DNA of 21,860 nt from JAUUZT01 sp964654015 (lineage in GTDB: Bacteria; Chloroflexota; Dehalococcoidia; GIF9; AB-539-J10), in NCBI GenBank assembly GCA_964654015.1, contig CAZZHQ010000036.1, positions 1 to 21,860 of the forward strand. The letters are read 5' to 3'. Shown piece by piece: positions 14,823-21,860 of the stretch. Each line of letters opens with the position of its first letter. The first letter of the stretch is position 1. Both the position numbers and the translations under genes were made by a program. A model generated the notes under the pieces. It was given only the letters and a program-made list of their open reading frames with translations. It ran no database searches and was not told where the DNA came from.

Positions 14823-15713
14823 TCACCCCACGAAAGACTTTAGTCTTTTCACCACATCTCTTATTATCTCATCTGGAGTAGAAGCTCCAGCAGTAATACC
14901 GATATGCTGCTTGCCTGTTATCCAGCAACTGTCCACCTCATCTGCTCTTTCCACCTGATATGTCTCTACCAATGGAGAGCATATCTCAGTGAGACGGATA
15001 GTATTAGCACTATCATATCCCCCAACCACTATCATAAGTTGACTCCTTTGAGCCAACTCCCTAGCGATACGCTGGCGTTCCTGTGTTGCTGTACACAACG
15101 TATTGATAACGCGCAGTTCTTTTAAAACATGCTCTCTGTTATCTGAGTCCCAAGTTGTAAATTTTTCCATTAACTGCCTGATAAAGTTACAGAAAACAGG
15201 CCATGTCTGAGTAGTTTGTGAGATTACGCCAAGACGACGAACCCCTTTATCCTTTGCTGATAACTTTAAACATGCTGTAACTTGTTCAATATCTGAAATT
15301 ACCATTCCGCTACCCCTCGTCCAACCCAACAGTCCTTTAACTTCGGAGTGTCCTGCATCTCCAAACACAATCACTTCAAATCCCGCTATGGCTAGTTCTT
15401 CTGCTGCGTTCTGGGCTTGTTGGACTATAGGACAAGTAGTATCAATAATATGAATATGACGAGCCTTAAGTTGAGACAGTATTTCGGGACTTGCACCATG
15501 GGTGGGAATAGCTACAATATTGCCCCTAATTTGCTCTAAACAGTCTACCGGGGTTATGCCTACTTCTATCAGTCCCTGCATTAATTGTTGGTTATGTGCC
15601 AGCGGTCCCAGAGTTTCTATCTTGCCATAGGTTATGGCTTCTCTTTCTAATATTTCTGTTGCCCGCCTGACGCCGAAGCATAAACCAAGCCCACAAGCTT
15701 CCTCAATCTCCAT
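14823..15713 (-). CDS. ispH: 4-hydroxy-3-methylbut-2-enyl diphosphate reductase
   Basis: IspH (LytB) carries out the last step of the MEP pathway, reducing HMBPP to IPP and DMAPP with a 4Fe-4S cluster. The 296-residue length is normal. The three cluster cysteines are Cys12 (GLCFGV), Cys94 (DTTCPIV) and Cys207 (INTLCTATQERQ). Substrate residues are His40 (PLAHN), His72 (PTHGASP) and His122 with Glu124 (GHSEVKG). The SQTTQT and GITAGASTPDEII motifs are present. The gene overlaps the end of plsC by 11 nt, and its GAGGG site lies inside plsC, which indicates translational coupling. The product feeds uppS and other prenyl synthases; uppS is also in this window but in a separate operon. Confidence 0.98.
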   Translation of the reverse strand: MEIEEACGLGLCFGVRRATEILEREAITYGKIETLGPLAHNQQLMQGLIEVGITPVDCLEQIRGNIVAIPTHGASPEILSQLKARHIHIIDTTCPIVQQAQNAAEELAIAGFEVIVFGDAGHSEVKGLLGWTRGSGMVISDIEQVTACLKLSAKDKGVRRLGVISQTTQTWPVFCNFIRQLMEKFTTWDSDNREHVLKELRVINTLCTATQERQRIARELAQRSQLMIVVGGYDSANTIRLTEICSPLVETYQVERADEVDSCWITGKQHIGITAGASTPDEIIRDVVKRLKSFVG

Positions 15714-16350
15714 ATATCCCTCGTTTCGCCTCTGGCAGCAATACTGCTATCCTATTCATCATCAGGTCTGTCAACGATTTCATTTCTGACCTTCTTAATC
15801 TACCTTCGATTGAAGGAAGGGTAAAAGGTTTTCCTATACTGACGATAATACGGGGACGCTTCCACAACCAGCTTATCCCTCTAAGCTTTTCTGTGCCGCT
15901 AATGGCAATCGGGATCAATGGGGTACCAGATTCTGATGCAATTACCACAGGACCAGCTTTGCCTCTCGCTAAAACCCCACTGCTGCTTCTTTTCCCCTCC
16001 GGAAACATACCCAACACCTCTCCGCCTTCCAGAATTGACATAGCCTGCCTCATCGTTTCTCGCTTTTCCCCAATATTTCCTTGCCGAACTATTGGAAAAG
16101 CCCCAGTCCATCGAATAAGAACCCCCAGTACAGGAATGTTAAAGAGCTCTTGTTTGGCCATGAAATTAATCCACCTGGGGAAACTGAATGGTAACAAGAA
16201 CACATCTATGTTATGAACGTGATTCGACACCAGAACCAGTGAGCCATCATTGGGCACATTTCCCTGTCCTCTAACCTCGATTGACAGGAGTACATACAGG
16301 AGTACATTGAATACAAGTCTGATTGCTAAAAGTACAATTTTTTTGTAAAT
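15703..16350 (-). CDS. plsC: 1-acyl-sn-glycerol-3-phosphate acyltransferase, unusual start
   Basis: The enzyme acylates lysophosphatidic acid to phosphatidic acid at the membrane. The acyltransferase motifs are NHVHNID (His44, Asp49 in the extended protein), FPEGKRS (116-122, the Glu-Gly-x-Arg motif) and IPIAISG. The first usual start codon is GTG at 16257, which gives 184 residues and no membrane anchor. The same frame stays open upstream and encodes a clear hydrophobic helix (IVLLAIRLVFNVLLYVLLS) plus the family-typical IEVRGQGNVPNDG, so that part is almost surely translated. No ATG, GTG or TTG lies in this extension. The coordinates given here use ATT at 16350, which has AGGG 7 nt upstream and gives 215 residues. 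The alternative is the GTG overlapping the cmk stop (16355), with a -1 slip on seven A's (16344-16338), or a one-base error there. Confidence 0.85.
   Translation of the reverse strand: MYKKIVLLAIRLVFNVLLYVLLSIEVRGQGNVPNDGSLVLVSNHVHNIDVFLLPFSFPRWINFMAKQELFNIPVLGVLIRWTGAFPIVRQGNIGEKRETMRQAMSILEGGEVLGMFPEGKRSSSGVLARGKAGPVVIASESGTPLIPIAISGTEKLRGISWLWKRPRIIVSIGKPFTLPSIEGRLRRSEMKSLTDLMMNRIAVLLPEAKRGIYGD
16284..16307 (-). repeat. 12-bp perfect tandem duplication inside plsC
   Basis: ATGTACTCCTGT occurs twice in a row on the minus strand. The unit is four codons, in frame with plsC, and duplicates VLLY/VLLS-type residues in the predicted N-terminal membrane helix. Confidence 0.85.
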
Positions 16351-16355
16351 GTCAC
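16338..16355 (-). promoter_or_regulatory. cmk stop / plsC start junction with A7 run
   Basis: The minus strand reads GTGACATTTAC followed by seven A's and TTG. The GTG overlaps the cmk stop (GTGA), but its frame stops after nine codons. The heptamer A-AAA-AAA is in that frame and a -1 slip would enter the plsC frame. ATT at 16350-16348 is already in the plsC frame and has AGGG 7 nt before it. Confidence 0.45.
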
Positions 16356-17032
16356 TGCCCTACTGCTAAATTGTATATTTCATCAACCACTTGTTCCAGG
16401 GTAAGTCCACCAGTGTCGATGACTACCGCATCTTTTGCAGGCTTCAGTGGAGATATGGCTCTGTTCTTATCAGCATTATCACGTGTCTGAAGTTCATTAA
16501 GAATAACATCAAGAGTTACCTTATTCCCTCGCTCAGCTACTTCCTTGTATCGACGATTAGCCCTCTCCTCCACCGAAGCAACGAGGAAAATCTTTAGCCC
16601 TGCGTCAGGTAGCACCACTGAACCAATGTCTCTCCCCGCCATTACCATGTTGCCCCTGCTGGCCAGCTTACGTTGTTCTACGACCATCCTATGCCGCACA
16701 TCAGCCACTTTAGATACCAAGCAAACCTTCTCTTCCACTTCACTACGGGTAATCTTAGTAGCTACGTCCTCCCCATCAATAACAGGATAATAGGTACAGC
16801 CCTGATACGGTAAAAAATCGAAATCAGTCTCACCCACAATACGAGAAAGCTCCTTCTCGTCCACAGGCGAAACCCCCAGCTTAACTATTTTCCAAGTAAA
16901 AGCCCTATACAGCAAACCAGTGTCAAAGAAAAAATATCCCAACCTTTTAGCCAGTAGCCAACCAACACTACTTTTCCCTACTGCTACTGGTCCATCGATA
17001 GCGATAAGCTTCGTTCTCAAATTGTGTTTCAT
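16352..17032 (-). CDS. cmk: Cytidylate kinase
   Basis: Cmk phosphorylates CMP and dCMP to the diphosphates, feeding nucleotide and CDP-lipid pools. The 226-residue length is normal. The P-loop is GPVAVGKS (14-21), a variant of the common GPAGAGKS. DTGLLYRAFT corresponds to the DTGAMYRA motif. MAGRDIGSVVLPDAGLKIFL and the C-terminal RDNADKNRAISPLKPAKDAVVIDT block complete the signature; the usual RD..DS.R is here RDNADKNR. The start ATG has only a weak GATAAG ahead, and TTG four codons on is possible but no better. The gene heads the cmk-plsC-ispH set, a combination known in Firmicutes and Chloroflexota. The 101 nt upstream separate it from the secernin-like gene. Confidence 0.96.
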   Translation of the reverse strand: MKHNLRTKLIAIDGPVAVGKSSVGWLLAKRLGYFFFDTGLLYRAFTWKIVKLGVSPVDEKELSRIVGETDFDFLPYQGCTYYPVIDGEDVATKITRSEVEEKVCLVSKVADVRHRMVVEQRKLASRGNMVMAGRDIGSVVLPDAGLKIFLVASVEERANRRYKEVAERGNKVTLDVILNELQTRDNADKNRAISPLKPAKDAVVIDTGGLTLEQVVDEIYNLAVGQ

Positions 17033-17133
17033 CTTATCATTTTGAGCCAGCCAATCAAAATTTATTGTGGCACTGCAATCGAGTTATGACCTAAAATGCC
17101 TGCTATAGAATTGGCTTAGTAATTAACTTATCT

Positions 17134-18636
17134 TTAATCCAGGCTGATAGAGATAGCTTCCCCATACTGCGCCACTTCCTGTTGTAAATATCTACATGTA
17201 TCCATGCTTTCCTTAAAACAACTTTCTGTAAATGCGCTGAGAATCAATTCTACACTTTGCGTATCCTGTTTCTCTATCAGAATACCTGCCTCTCTTTCAA
17301 TAGATGCTAGTTTTCTTGCAAACTTGTTTTCCAGATTATCAAAAGTTTCCCTGACCATAGGGTGTCTTTGACTCCATGTACTTCCGATTTCATTCCCCTT
17401 GGTAAGATCACATAGCCTCTTGAATTCCCACCAATAAGAATCGGAGGAATACTCATCTACCGTAGCTCTATTTGGAGCAATAACTTTCTTGCCAGCTGTG
17501 CCAACACAATCAACCATGGCTGGAAGTTGATTGCCCTGTAAGAATACAGGTACGTATAGCCCATTGCATGGAGGGCCAGCGCACCACCACATCACAGGCA
17601 GCTTGCCAGAATTAACAGGTGGCAAGACAAAGATTGCTGAACTTGCAGTATGTCCCCAGGTGGAACCAGATGGCGACGCATGCATACAGATTGTGGTTAA
17701 TCCAGGTGTTGTCGGATTAAAGGTAGCATCAGCACGAAAAGTGTTCTCATAGTGATCTCTTAAAATGCGCTTGAACCATGCTATATCTATACTGCCTTCT
17801 TCCTCTACGAGCAGTTTACGAAATCTTCTGGCTCGGCTATAAGATAGCTCGGCAGGAAAATGAAAATCGTTATAAGCTAAGGCTGCATTGAATTCACCCA
17901 CCCTGTCAGCGGGCCACCAACCTTTCTCAACGGCATAGCTCACGACCGCTGAGTCGCATGCATCCCATTTTGTAGTAATACAAGGTTCGTTAGAGATAGC
18001 CCAACTACCCTTCAAGAGTTTCAGGGCAGTCCAGTGTTTCCCGTAGGTTTCAACCACCCAAGCTTCAGTAGTATCAGCCACCATATATGAATTATCATAT
18101 CCCTGGCTGTTGTCTTCCCCGACATAGGCACTCCCAAATTGTCCATACTTTTCAATTAGCCTGCCAATCCATGCCACAGCTTCGGCTGCATTTTTACTCC
18201 TTTCAAGAGTGAGCCTGACGACATCCATTCCCAATAGACCCAGCTCTGGTGGACTGCCTGCCTTATAGGCCTTCGCTTCTTCTCTATTAGTCTTAGTACG
18301 AATAGCTTCATTACCTATGGCGACACGATACTCATTCATGCCTTCCTCGTAACCCCAACACCAGTAAGGCCCTGCACCCAACGTCGAATATGTCTGCCGA
18401 ACTTGAGGTATGTTTCTGTGCTCCAGTTGAAGTAATGTATTTGCCTCAAATAACTGCCCGTGGTGAAACTCCAAACGCTGGGATTCAGAAATGCGCCTAT
18501 CGCTATTCTTGCCGAGGATGATATATCCACTCTGAGTAACATCTGGCAATGCAACCCCTGTATCACATCCTAATACAGTAACCATGGGGACACCCCTGCC
18601 AAACCTGTCAGTATGTGTTACCTCCGTGTTTCTCAC
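17134..18636 (-). CDS. Secernin-like peptidase family C69 hydrolase
   Basis: The opening CDTGVALPDVTQSGYIILGK, followed by NSDRR, matches the secernin pattern CDTFVALPxxTxxGxxxFxKNSDR. Family C69 enzymes are Ntn-hydrolases in which the first Cys of the mature chain is the nucleophile, here Cys24; dipeptidase PepD is the best-known bacterial member. The Asn/Asp of KNSD, a central STLGAGPYWCWGYEEGMNEYRVAIGNEA block and the GYDNSYMVADTTEAWVVET segment also fit the family. Length is 500 residues; human secernins are a little over 400. Two starts are possible: GTG 18636 (AAGGA, 7 nt) and ATG 18585 (AGGGG, 7 nt). The latter leaves six residues before the Cys and looks more like the family. The substrate is unknown. 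It lies 72 nt after the SDR gene on the same strand. Confidence 0.83.
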   Translation of the reverse strand: MRNTEVTHTDRFGRGVPMVTVLGCDTGVALPDVTQSGYIILGKNSDRRISESQRLEFHHGQLFEANTLLQLEHRNIPQVRQTYSTLGAGPYWCWGYEEGMNEYRVAIGNEAIRTKTNREEAKAYKAGSPPELGLLGMDVVRLTLERSKNAAEAVAWIGRLIEKYGQFGSAYVGEDNSQGYDNSYMVADTTEAWVVETYGKHWTALKLLKGSWAISNEPCITTKWDACDSAVVSYAVEKGWWPADRVGEFNAALAYNDFHFPAELSYSRARRFRKLLVEEEGSIDIAWFKRILRDHYENTFRADATFNPTTPGLTTICMHASPSGSTWGHTASSAIFVLPPVNSGKLPVMWWCAGPPCNGLYVPVFLQGNQLPAMVDCVGTAGKKVIAPNRATVDEYSSDSYWWEFKRLCDLTKGNEIGSTWSQRHPMVRETFDNLENKFARKLASIEREAGILIEKQDTQSVELILSAFTESCFKESMDTCRYLQQEVAQYGEAISISLD

Positions 18637-18708
18637 GTTTATTCCTTTGCTTCATGCTTGATATAAACTTTAAAACAAGCCTGATACTGCAAACTCAAAT
18701 TGAGCCCA

Positions 18709-19563
18709 CTACCACGTTTTAACGGCCCCACCATCAAAAAGCAGGTCTGCCCCCATGAGGTATTTACCCATCTTCGAGAAGCCTACTATAAAGAGATTAG
18801 CTACTTCTATAGGAGTCATCATATCCTTTACCTGCGACCTGCTCAGCATTATGTTCATTACCAATTCCTCCTCGGAAACACCTCTCTGCTTGGCCTGTCC
18901 TGGAATTTGTTTTAATACTATAGGAGTCTTACAAAAACCCACGCTCACAGAAAAGGACCGTATCCTTCCCTGCCCTTCAGCAGCAATGGCTTGAGTTAGC
19001 CCACGGATACCAAACTTGGTCATGCTATATGCCGGCTTGAGTTTGGTTGCAATATGACCAAGCTGAGAACTCATGTTTCCTACCACACCGATACCATCCT
19101 CACTGGCCTTCATATAAGGTATACAAAGTTTAGATAGGTAAAGGGGCGCCCTCAGATTGATTTTCTGCATGACATCATAGGCTTCCATGGGAAAATTTTC
19201 CACCGAATCAATATGTTGAATGCCTGCTATGTTGGCCAGAAATTTAATCTGCCCATATTTCGAAGCCTCTTTTACATATTTTTCGATATCGTCATCACTG
19301 GTAAGATCAGCCTTAATAAAAACCGCCTTGCCTCCCATATCCCTAATCAGTTCAGTCATCTTCCGCCCTCTCTCTTCATTAGTGCCAGATCCTACGACTG
19401 TAACTCCATTCACTGCCAGGGCGATGGCCGTAGCCTTGCCAAGGCCGCTGGTAGCACCTGTTACCAAAGCTACATTCTTTGTATTGAAATACTTATCTTT
19501 AACTATTAACACTTCTTCTTTAGTAATGGCAGGTTCCTGCAAATCAAATTTGGAGTTATTCAT
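18709..19563 (-). CDS. Short-chain dehydrogenase/reductase, 3-hydroxybutyrate dehydrogenase-like
   Basis: This is a classical NAD(P)-dependent SDR of 284 residues. It has the TGATSGLG cofactor motif (35-42), DL at 86-87, NIAG (111-114, in place of NNAG), catalytic Ser166, Tyr179 and Lys183 (YSMTK), and the active-site Asn136. The stretches AGIQHIDSVENFP and LKQIPGQAKQRGVSEEELV resemble the AGIQHV...FP and KQIPDQAKARGISEEEV segments of bacterial D-3-hydroxybutyrate dehydrogenases, so oxidation of a 3-hydroxyacid is the best guess. An unusual N-terminal extension of about 28 residues precedes the fold. The ATG is supported by AAGGA at 7 nt. The gene is divergent from the fumarase pair. The NIAG change and the extension leave the exact substrate open. 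Confidence 0.88.
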   Translation of the reverse strand: MNNSKFDLQEPAITKEEVLIVKDKYFNTKNVALVTGATSGLGKATAIALAVNGVTVVGSGTNEERGRKMTELIRDMGGKAVFIKADLTSDDDIEKYVKEASKYGQIKFLANIAGIQHIDSVENFPMEAYDVMQKINLRAPLYLSKLCIPYMKASEDGIGVVGNMSSQLGHIATKLKPAYSMTKFGIRGLTQAIAAEGQGRIRSFSVSVGFCKTPIVLKQIPGQAKQRGVSEEELVMNIMLSRSQVKDMMTPIEVANLFIVGFSKMGKYLMGADLLFDGGAVKTW

Positions 19564-19642
19564 CTTTCATTCCTTTCCATTTAAAATGTTGTCTATATTA
19601 TACCGCTGGTTACCATTTTATCTATAGCACGTAGAGAGTAAC

Positions 19643-19664
19643 ATTATAGTATGGGTGCTATAAT
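19643..19664. promoter_or_regulatory. Facing -10 boxes of the divergent SDR and fumarase genes
   Basis: Plus strand: TGCTATAAT (19656-19664) is a perfect extended -10 toward fumarase. Minus strand: TATAAT (19648-19643) is a perfect -10 toward the SDR gene, with a weak TTGTAA at 15 nt spacing. Together they form a dyad, ATTATAG and CTATAAT with an 8-nt centre. The leaders would be about 130 nt (fumarase) and about 70 nt (SDR). Confidence 0.45.
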
Positions 19665-19796
19665 TACAATCGGCTGGTCATCATAGCAGGAAATACTAAT
19701 AATTTATAAAAATCATGTTAGTTGTAATGTTTTTATGAATTTCGGCATAGTAGCGCGTCAAGCATAAAGCAAGCTTGAGGAAGTGAAGATACAAAT

Positions 19797-20642
19797 ATGA
19801 GAGAAATTGCAGCCAATAAGGTTACCGCGGCAGTCGCCGAGCTTTTCCAGGAAGCATGCTATCATCTTCCAGAGGACGTCCTGGTTGCCCTTCGAAAAGC
19901 GAGAGACCTGGAAGTTTCACCAGTAGCATGCAATGTCCTGGATAAGCTTCTAGAAAATGCAGAGTTATCTGCCAAAGGGGAAACTCCTCTGTGTCAGGAC
20001 ACTGGTACTGCAGTGGTCTTCATCGAGCTAGGACAGGATATTCACATAAATGATGGAGATTTCTATGACTCAATCACCGAAGGAGTACGCCAGGGCTATG
20101 ACAGAGGTTATCTGCGAAAATCTATGGTGCGACGTCCTTATTCAGACAGGGTTAATACCCTGGACAATACTCCACCCGTCATCCACACAGATATAGTGCC
20201 TGGCGATAGAATAAAGATAATAGTTTTACCTAAGGGTGGCGGCGGTGAAAATATGACCCGGCTAGGAATGCTGATCCCTGCTTCAGGACGTCAGGGAATC
20301 ATCGATTTCGTAGTGAGTACCGTAGAAGAGGCTGGAAGCAATTCCTGCCCTCCTGTTATTGCTGGTGTAGGAGTAGGGGGAACATCGGAAAAAGCCATCT
20401 TACTGGCGAAGAAAGCTCTGTTGCGCAATGTAGGTACAGCAAACTCTAATCCTGAACACGCTGAATTAGAAGGCGAAATATTAGAGCGAATCAACAAGCT
20501 TGGCATTGGTGCCATGGGATACGGTGGCAGAATTACCGCACTTGCAGTTCATATGGAGGTTTTTCCCTGCCATATCGGTTGTATGCCAGTAGCAGTTAAT
20601 TTACAGTGTCATAGCGCCCGTCATAAAGAGATCATTTTATAG
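19797..20642 (+). CDS. Fumarate hydratase class I, alpha subunit (N-terminal catalytic half)
   Basis: Class I fumarases and L(+)-tartrate dehydratases hydrate or dehydrate C4 diacids with a 4Fe-4S cluster; in two-subunit forms this half binds the cluster. The 281-residue protein has the three expected cysteines: Cys66 in PLCQDTG, Cys184 in NSCPP and Cys271 in NLQCHSARH. The family blocks LPKGGGGENM and IAGVGVGGTSEKA are also present. The beta subunit follows after 38 nt. The sequence alone does not separate fumarase from tartrate dehydratase (TtdA), but fumarase is the commoner role. The ATG lies in a GAGGAAGTGAAG context with imperfect spacing. The cluster is oxygen-sensitive in known members, which suits an anaerobe. 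Confidence 0.93.
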   Translation: MREIAANKVTAAVAELFQEACYHLPEDVLVALRKARDLEVSPVACNVLDKLLENAELSAKGETPLCQDTGTAVVFIELGQDIHINDGDFYDSITEGVRQGYDRGYLRKSMVRRPYSDRVNTLDNTPPVIHTDIVPGDRIKIIVLPKGGGGENMTRLGMLIPASGRQGIIDFVVSTVEEAGSNSCPPVIAGVGVGGTSEKAILLAKKALLRNVGTANSNPEHAELEGEILERINKLGIGAMGYGGRITALAVHMEVFPCHIGCMPVAVNLQCHSARHKEIIL

Positions 20643-20680
20643 AGAATAACCATGCCTGAAATGGAACTAGGAAAGAAACA

Positions 20681-21247
20681 ATGCTTAAGAATATCACTCT
20701 ACCCCTAACAGATGAAATTCTAAAAGACCTTCGAGCCGGAGATAGCCTGTTGCTCACAGGTCTTATTTATGTTGGCCGTGATGCCGTCCATAAGAGGTTG
20801 ACTCAGGCAATGGACCAAGGGAAACAACTGCCCCTGGAAATAGCGGGGGCTGTTATATACTACATGGGGCCTTCTCCCGCCCGGCCCGATAGAGTGATAG
20901 GGGCTGCTGGGCCTACAACCAGTGGCCGAATGGATAGCTACGCCCCCAGATTAATAGCTGCAGGGCTTAAAGGAATGATAGGTAAAGGCATGAGGTCTCA
21001 GGCAGTGATAGATGCCATGATAAAGCATAAGGCAGTATATCTTGGTGCCATAGGCGGCGCAGGATCTTTAATTTCAAATAGTATAGTGGAGGCGAAGATA
21101 ATAGCTTATCCGGAATTGGGAGCTGAAGCTCTACGCCTCCTGAAGGTGAAAGATTTCCCAGTTACTGTTATAAATGATGTTTATGGCGGCGATCTCTACC
21201 GTGAGGGAAAGGCAAAATATCAGATATCTTCTCTTATCTCCACATGA
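20681..21247 (+). CDS. Fumarate hydratase class I, beta subunit (C-terminal half)
   Basis: This is the 188-residue partner of the preceding alpha subunit and corresponds to the C-terminal domain of single-chain class I fumarases. It carries LPLTDEILKDLRAGD, LTGLIYVGRDAVHKR, the substrate-binding GPTTSGRMD motif, GKG (residues 101-103) and YLGAIGGAGSL. The ATG has AGGAA 7 nt upstream. An out-of-frame ATG at 20652 is not a candidate. Both halves are full length, so the pair should give an active heteromeric enzyme. A TtdB (tartrate dehydratase) identity is the main alternative. Confidence 0.93.
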   Translation: MLKNITLPLTDEILKDLRAGDSLLLTGLIYVGRDAVHKRLTQAMDQGKQLPLEIAGAVIYYMGPSPARPDRVIGAAGPTTSGRMDSYAPRLIAAGLKGMIGKGMRSQAVIDAMIKHKAVYLGAIGGAGSLISNSIVEAKIIAYPELGAEALRLLKVKDFPVTVINDVYGGDLYREGKAKYQISSLIST

Positions 21248-21291
21248 AAAATTATATATTGCTTGCAGAAGCCTTTCTAAGATAATTTTTC
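21246..21291 (+). terminator. Possible terminator after the fumarase genes
   Basis: GAAAAATTAT (21246-21255) and ATAATTTTTC (21282-21291) are perfect 10-bp inverted arms that begin at the stop codon of the beta subunit. The loop holds a small GCTT/AAGC hairpin (21261-21272). The right arm carries the T-run. It is AU-rich and has a long loop, so a factor-independent terminator is plausible but not secure. Confidence 0.38.
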
Positions 21292-21406
21292 CTTAGTAAA
21301 GTGAAAACTTGGAACTTCTCGGCGAATCGATTTCTTTTCAACTTCAAGCTGATTTTTATAGCAATAAAGCACGAATGAGCTGTTTAATTAGATAGACGGC
21401 TTTTAG

Positions 21407-21604
21407 TCAATTCTTTGAATATATTATATATTCCACGATCAACAGAAATAGTGGAAATGTAATACTCAATGAAATCTGTGCATCTAATCCAATTACTTGA
21501 GCATCGCTTATCATATTTAGCGATTTAAAAACTGCGAAGATTATTGTGCCCAAAGAGAGGCTCTGGAGAATCCCAAAAATCCAAAATATAGTTTTCCTTC
21601 CCAT
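21407..21604 (-). CDS. Small two-helix membrane protein
   Basis: The function is unknown. The 65-residue protein has two hydrophobic helices, at about residues 7-26 and 46-62, separated by a short polar loop (KSLNMISDAQVIGLDAQ). It begins MGRKT and ends YSKN, so both ends are probably on the cytoplasmic side. The ATG is preceded by AAGGGGG at 5 nt, a good ribosome site that favours a real gene despite the short length. It stands alone between the fumarase pair (convergent) and tRNA-Ser. No other coding evidence is available. Confidence 0.55.
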   Translation of the reverse strand: MGRKTIFWIFGILQSLSLGTIIFAVFKSLNMISDAQVIGLDAQISLSITFPLFLLIVEYIIYSKN

Positions 21605-21752
21605 ATTTACCCCCTTGATACTCTTACTTACTATATAGTAGCAGTCAGATTCATGACTTCTCGAAGCTCACAGCGCCTGGCATTTATTTCATGCCATCTC
21701 TTTAGCTTAATTTCTCCCCAATTTAGCTCATTCCATGACGGGCTATTTTAAA

Positions 21753-21841
21753 TGGCGGAGGGGGTGGGATTCGAACCCACGTTCGCAATAAACGAAAACG
21801 GTTTTCAAGACCGTCGCCATAGTCCACTCGGCCACCCCTCC
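21753..21841 (-). tRNA. tRNA-Ser (anticodon UGA)
   Basis: The complete gene is on the minus strand. The acceptor pairs GGAGGGG with CCCCTCC, the discriminator is G, and CCA is encoded (21755-21753). The D-arm reads TGGCCGAGTGGA. The anticodon stem ACGGT/ACCGT encloses the loop CTTGAAA, so the anticodon is TGA (codons UCA/UCG). A long class II variable arm follows, then T-stem GTGGG/CCCAC with loop TTCGAAT. Confidence 0.97.
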
Positions 21842-21860
21842 ATGGCGATTTCTAAAGCTA

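Noticed and set aside
17049..17116. AGCCAAT and ATTGGCT inverted arms between cmk and the secernin-like gene
   Set aside because: 7-bp arms with a 54-nt loop are expected by chance in a region of this size.
1..21860. CRISPR arrays, transposons, prophage or tRNA-linked integration sites
   Set aside because: No spaced repeats, transposase or integrase frames, or att-like duplications were seen; the atggcg copies on both sides of tRNA-Ser are only 6 bp.

Overview
The window is an ordinary bacterial chromosomal core region. It is AT-leaning, with canonical Shine-Dalgarno sites and sigma70-like promoters. The gene set and order resemble Chloroflexota, most likely a Dehalococcoidia relative. The pointers are rpoB-rpoC-ruvB, cmk-plsC-ispH, a CCTG-type geranylgeranyl reductase coupled to uppS, and a two-gene class I (Fe-S) fumarase. 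This placement is inference from gene content and from recalled family features; no database comparison was possible. IspH implies the MEP isoprenoid pathway. The Fe-S class I fumarase fits an anaerobic or low-oxygen life style.

Layout, left to right. tRNA-Arg(GCG), cut by the window edge, and tRNA-Leu(CAG) lie on the minus strand just downstream of a small membrane protein. On the plus strand, a geranylgeranyl-reductase-family flavoprotein overlaps uppS by 4 nt, followed by a CvpA-family membrane protein. On the minus strand come tatD then trx (an operon 24 nt apart), and upstream of them the long rpoB-rpoC-ruvB operon (13579 down to 4890). A 386-nt AT-rich divergent region carries the probable rpoB promoter on one side and leads into a small secreted lipoprotein on the other. 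A HIT-family protein follows on the plus strand, converging 15 nt from ispH. The minus-strand run from SDR dehydrogenase through secernin-like C69 hydrolase, cmk and plsC to ispH occupies 14823-19563. Divergent from it is the fumarase alpha/beta pair, followed by a small two-helix membrane protein and tRNA-Ser(UGA).

How the genes fit together. IspH makes the C5 isoprenoid units, UppS polymerises them into the polyprenyl carrier, and the coupled reductase probably saturates a polyprenyl product. Cmk and PlsC supply CDP/dCDP and phosphatidic acid. RpoB and RpoC are the catalytic core of RNA polymerase. RuvB is the Holliday-junction motor. Fumarase serves the TCA-type pathway.

I found no CRISPR array, transposase, prophage or defence island, and no clearly new multi-gene system. 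The observations most worth checking are four. The plsC N-terminus has a clear membrane helix upstream of the first usual start codon, which needs either an ATT start or slippage at an A7 run. The reductase-uppS pair could make a reduced (dolichol-like) carrier. The tRNA-Arg has the unusual GCG anticodon. Two perfect -10 boxes face each other between the SDR and fumarase genes.
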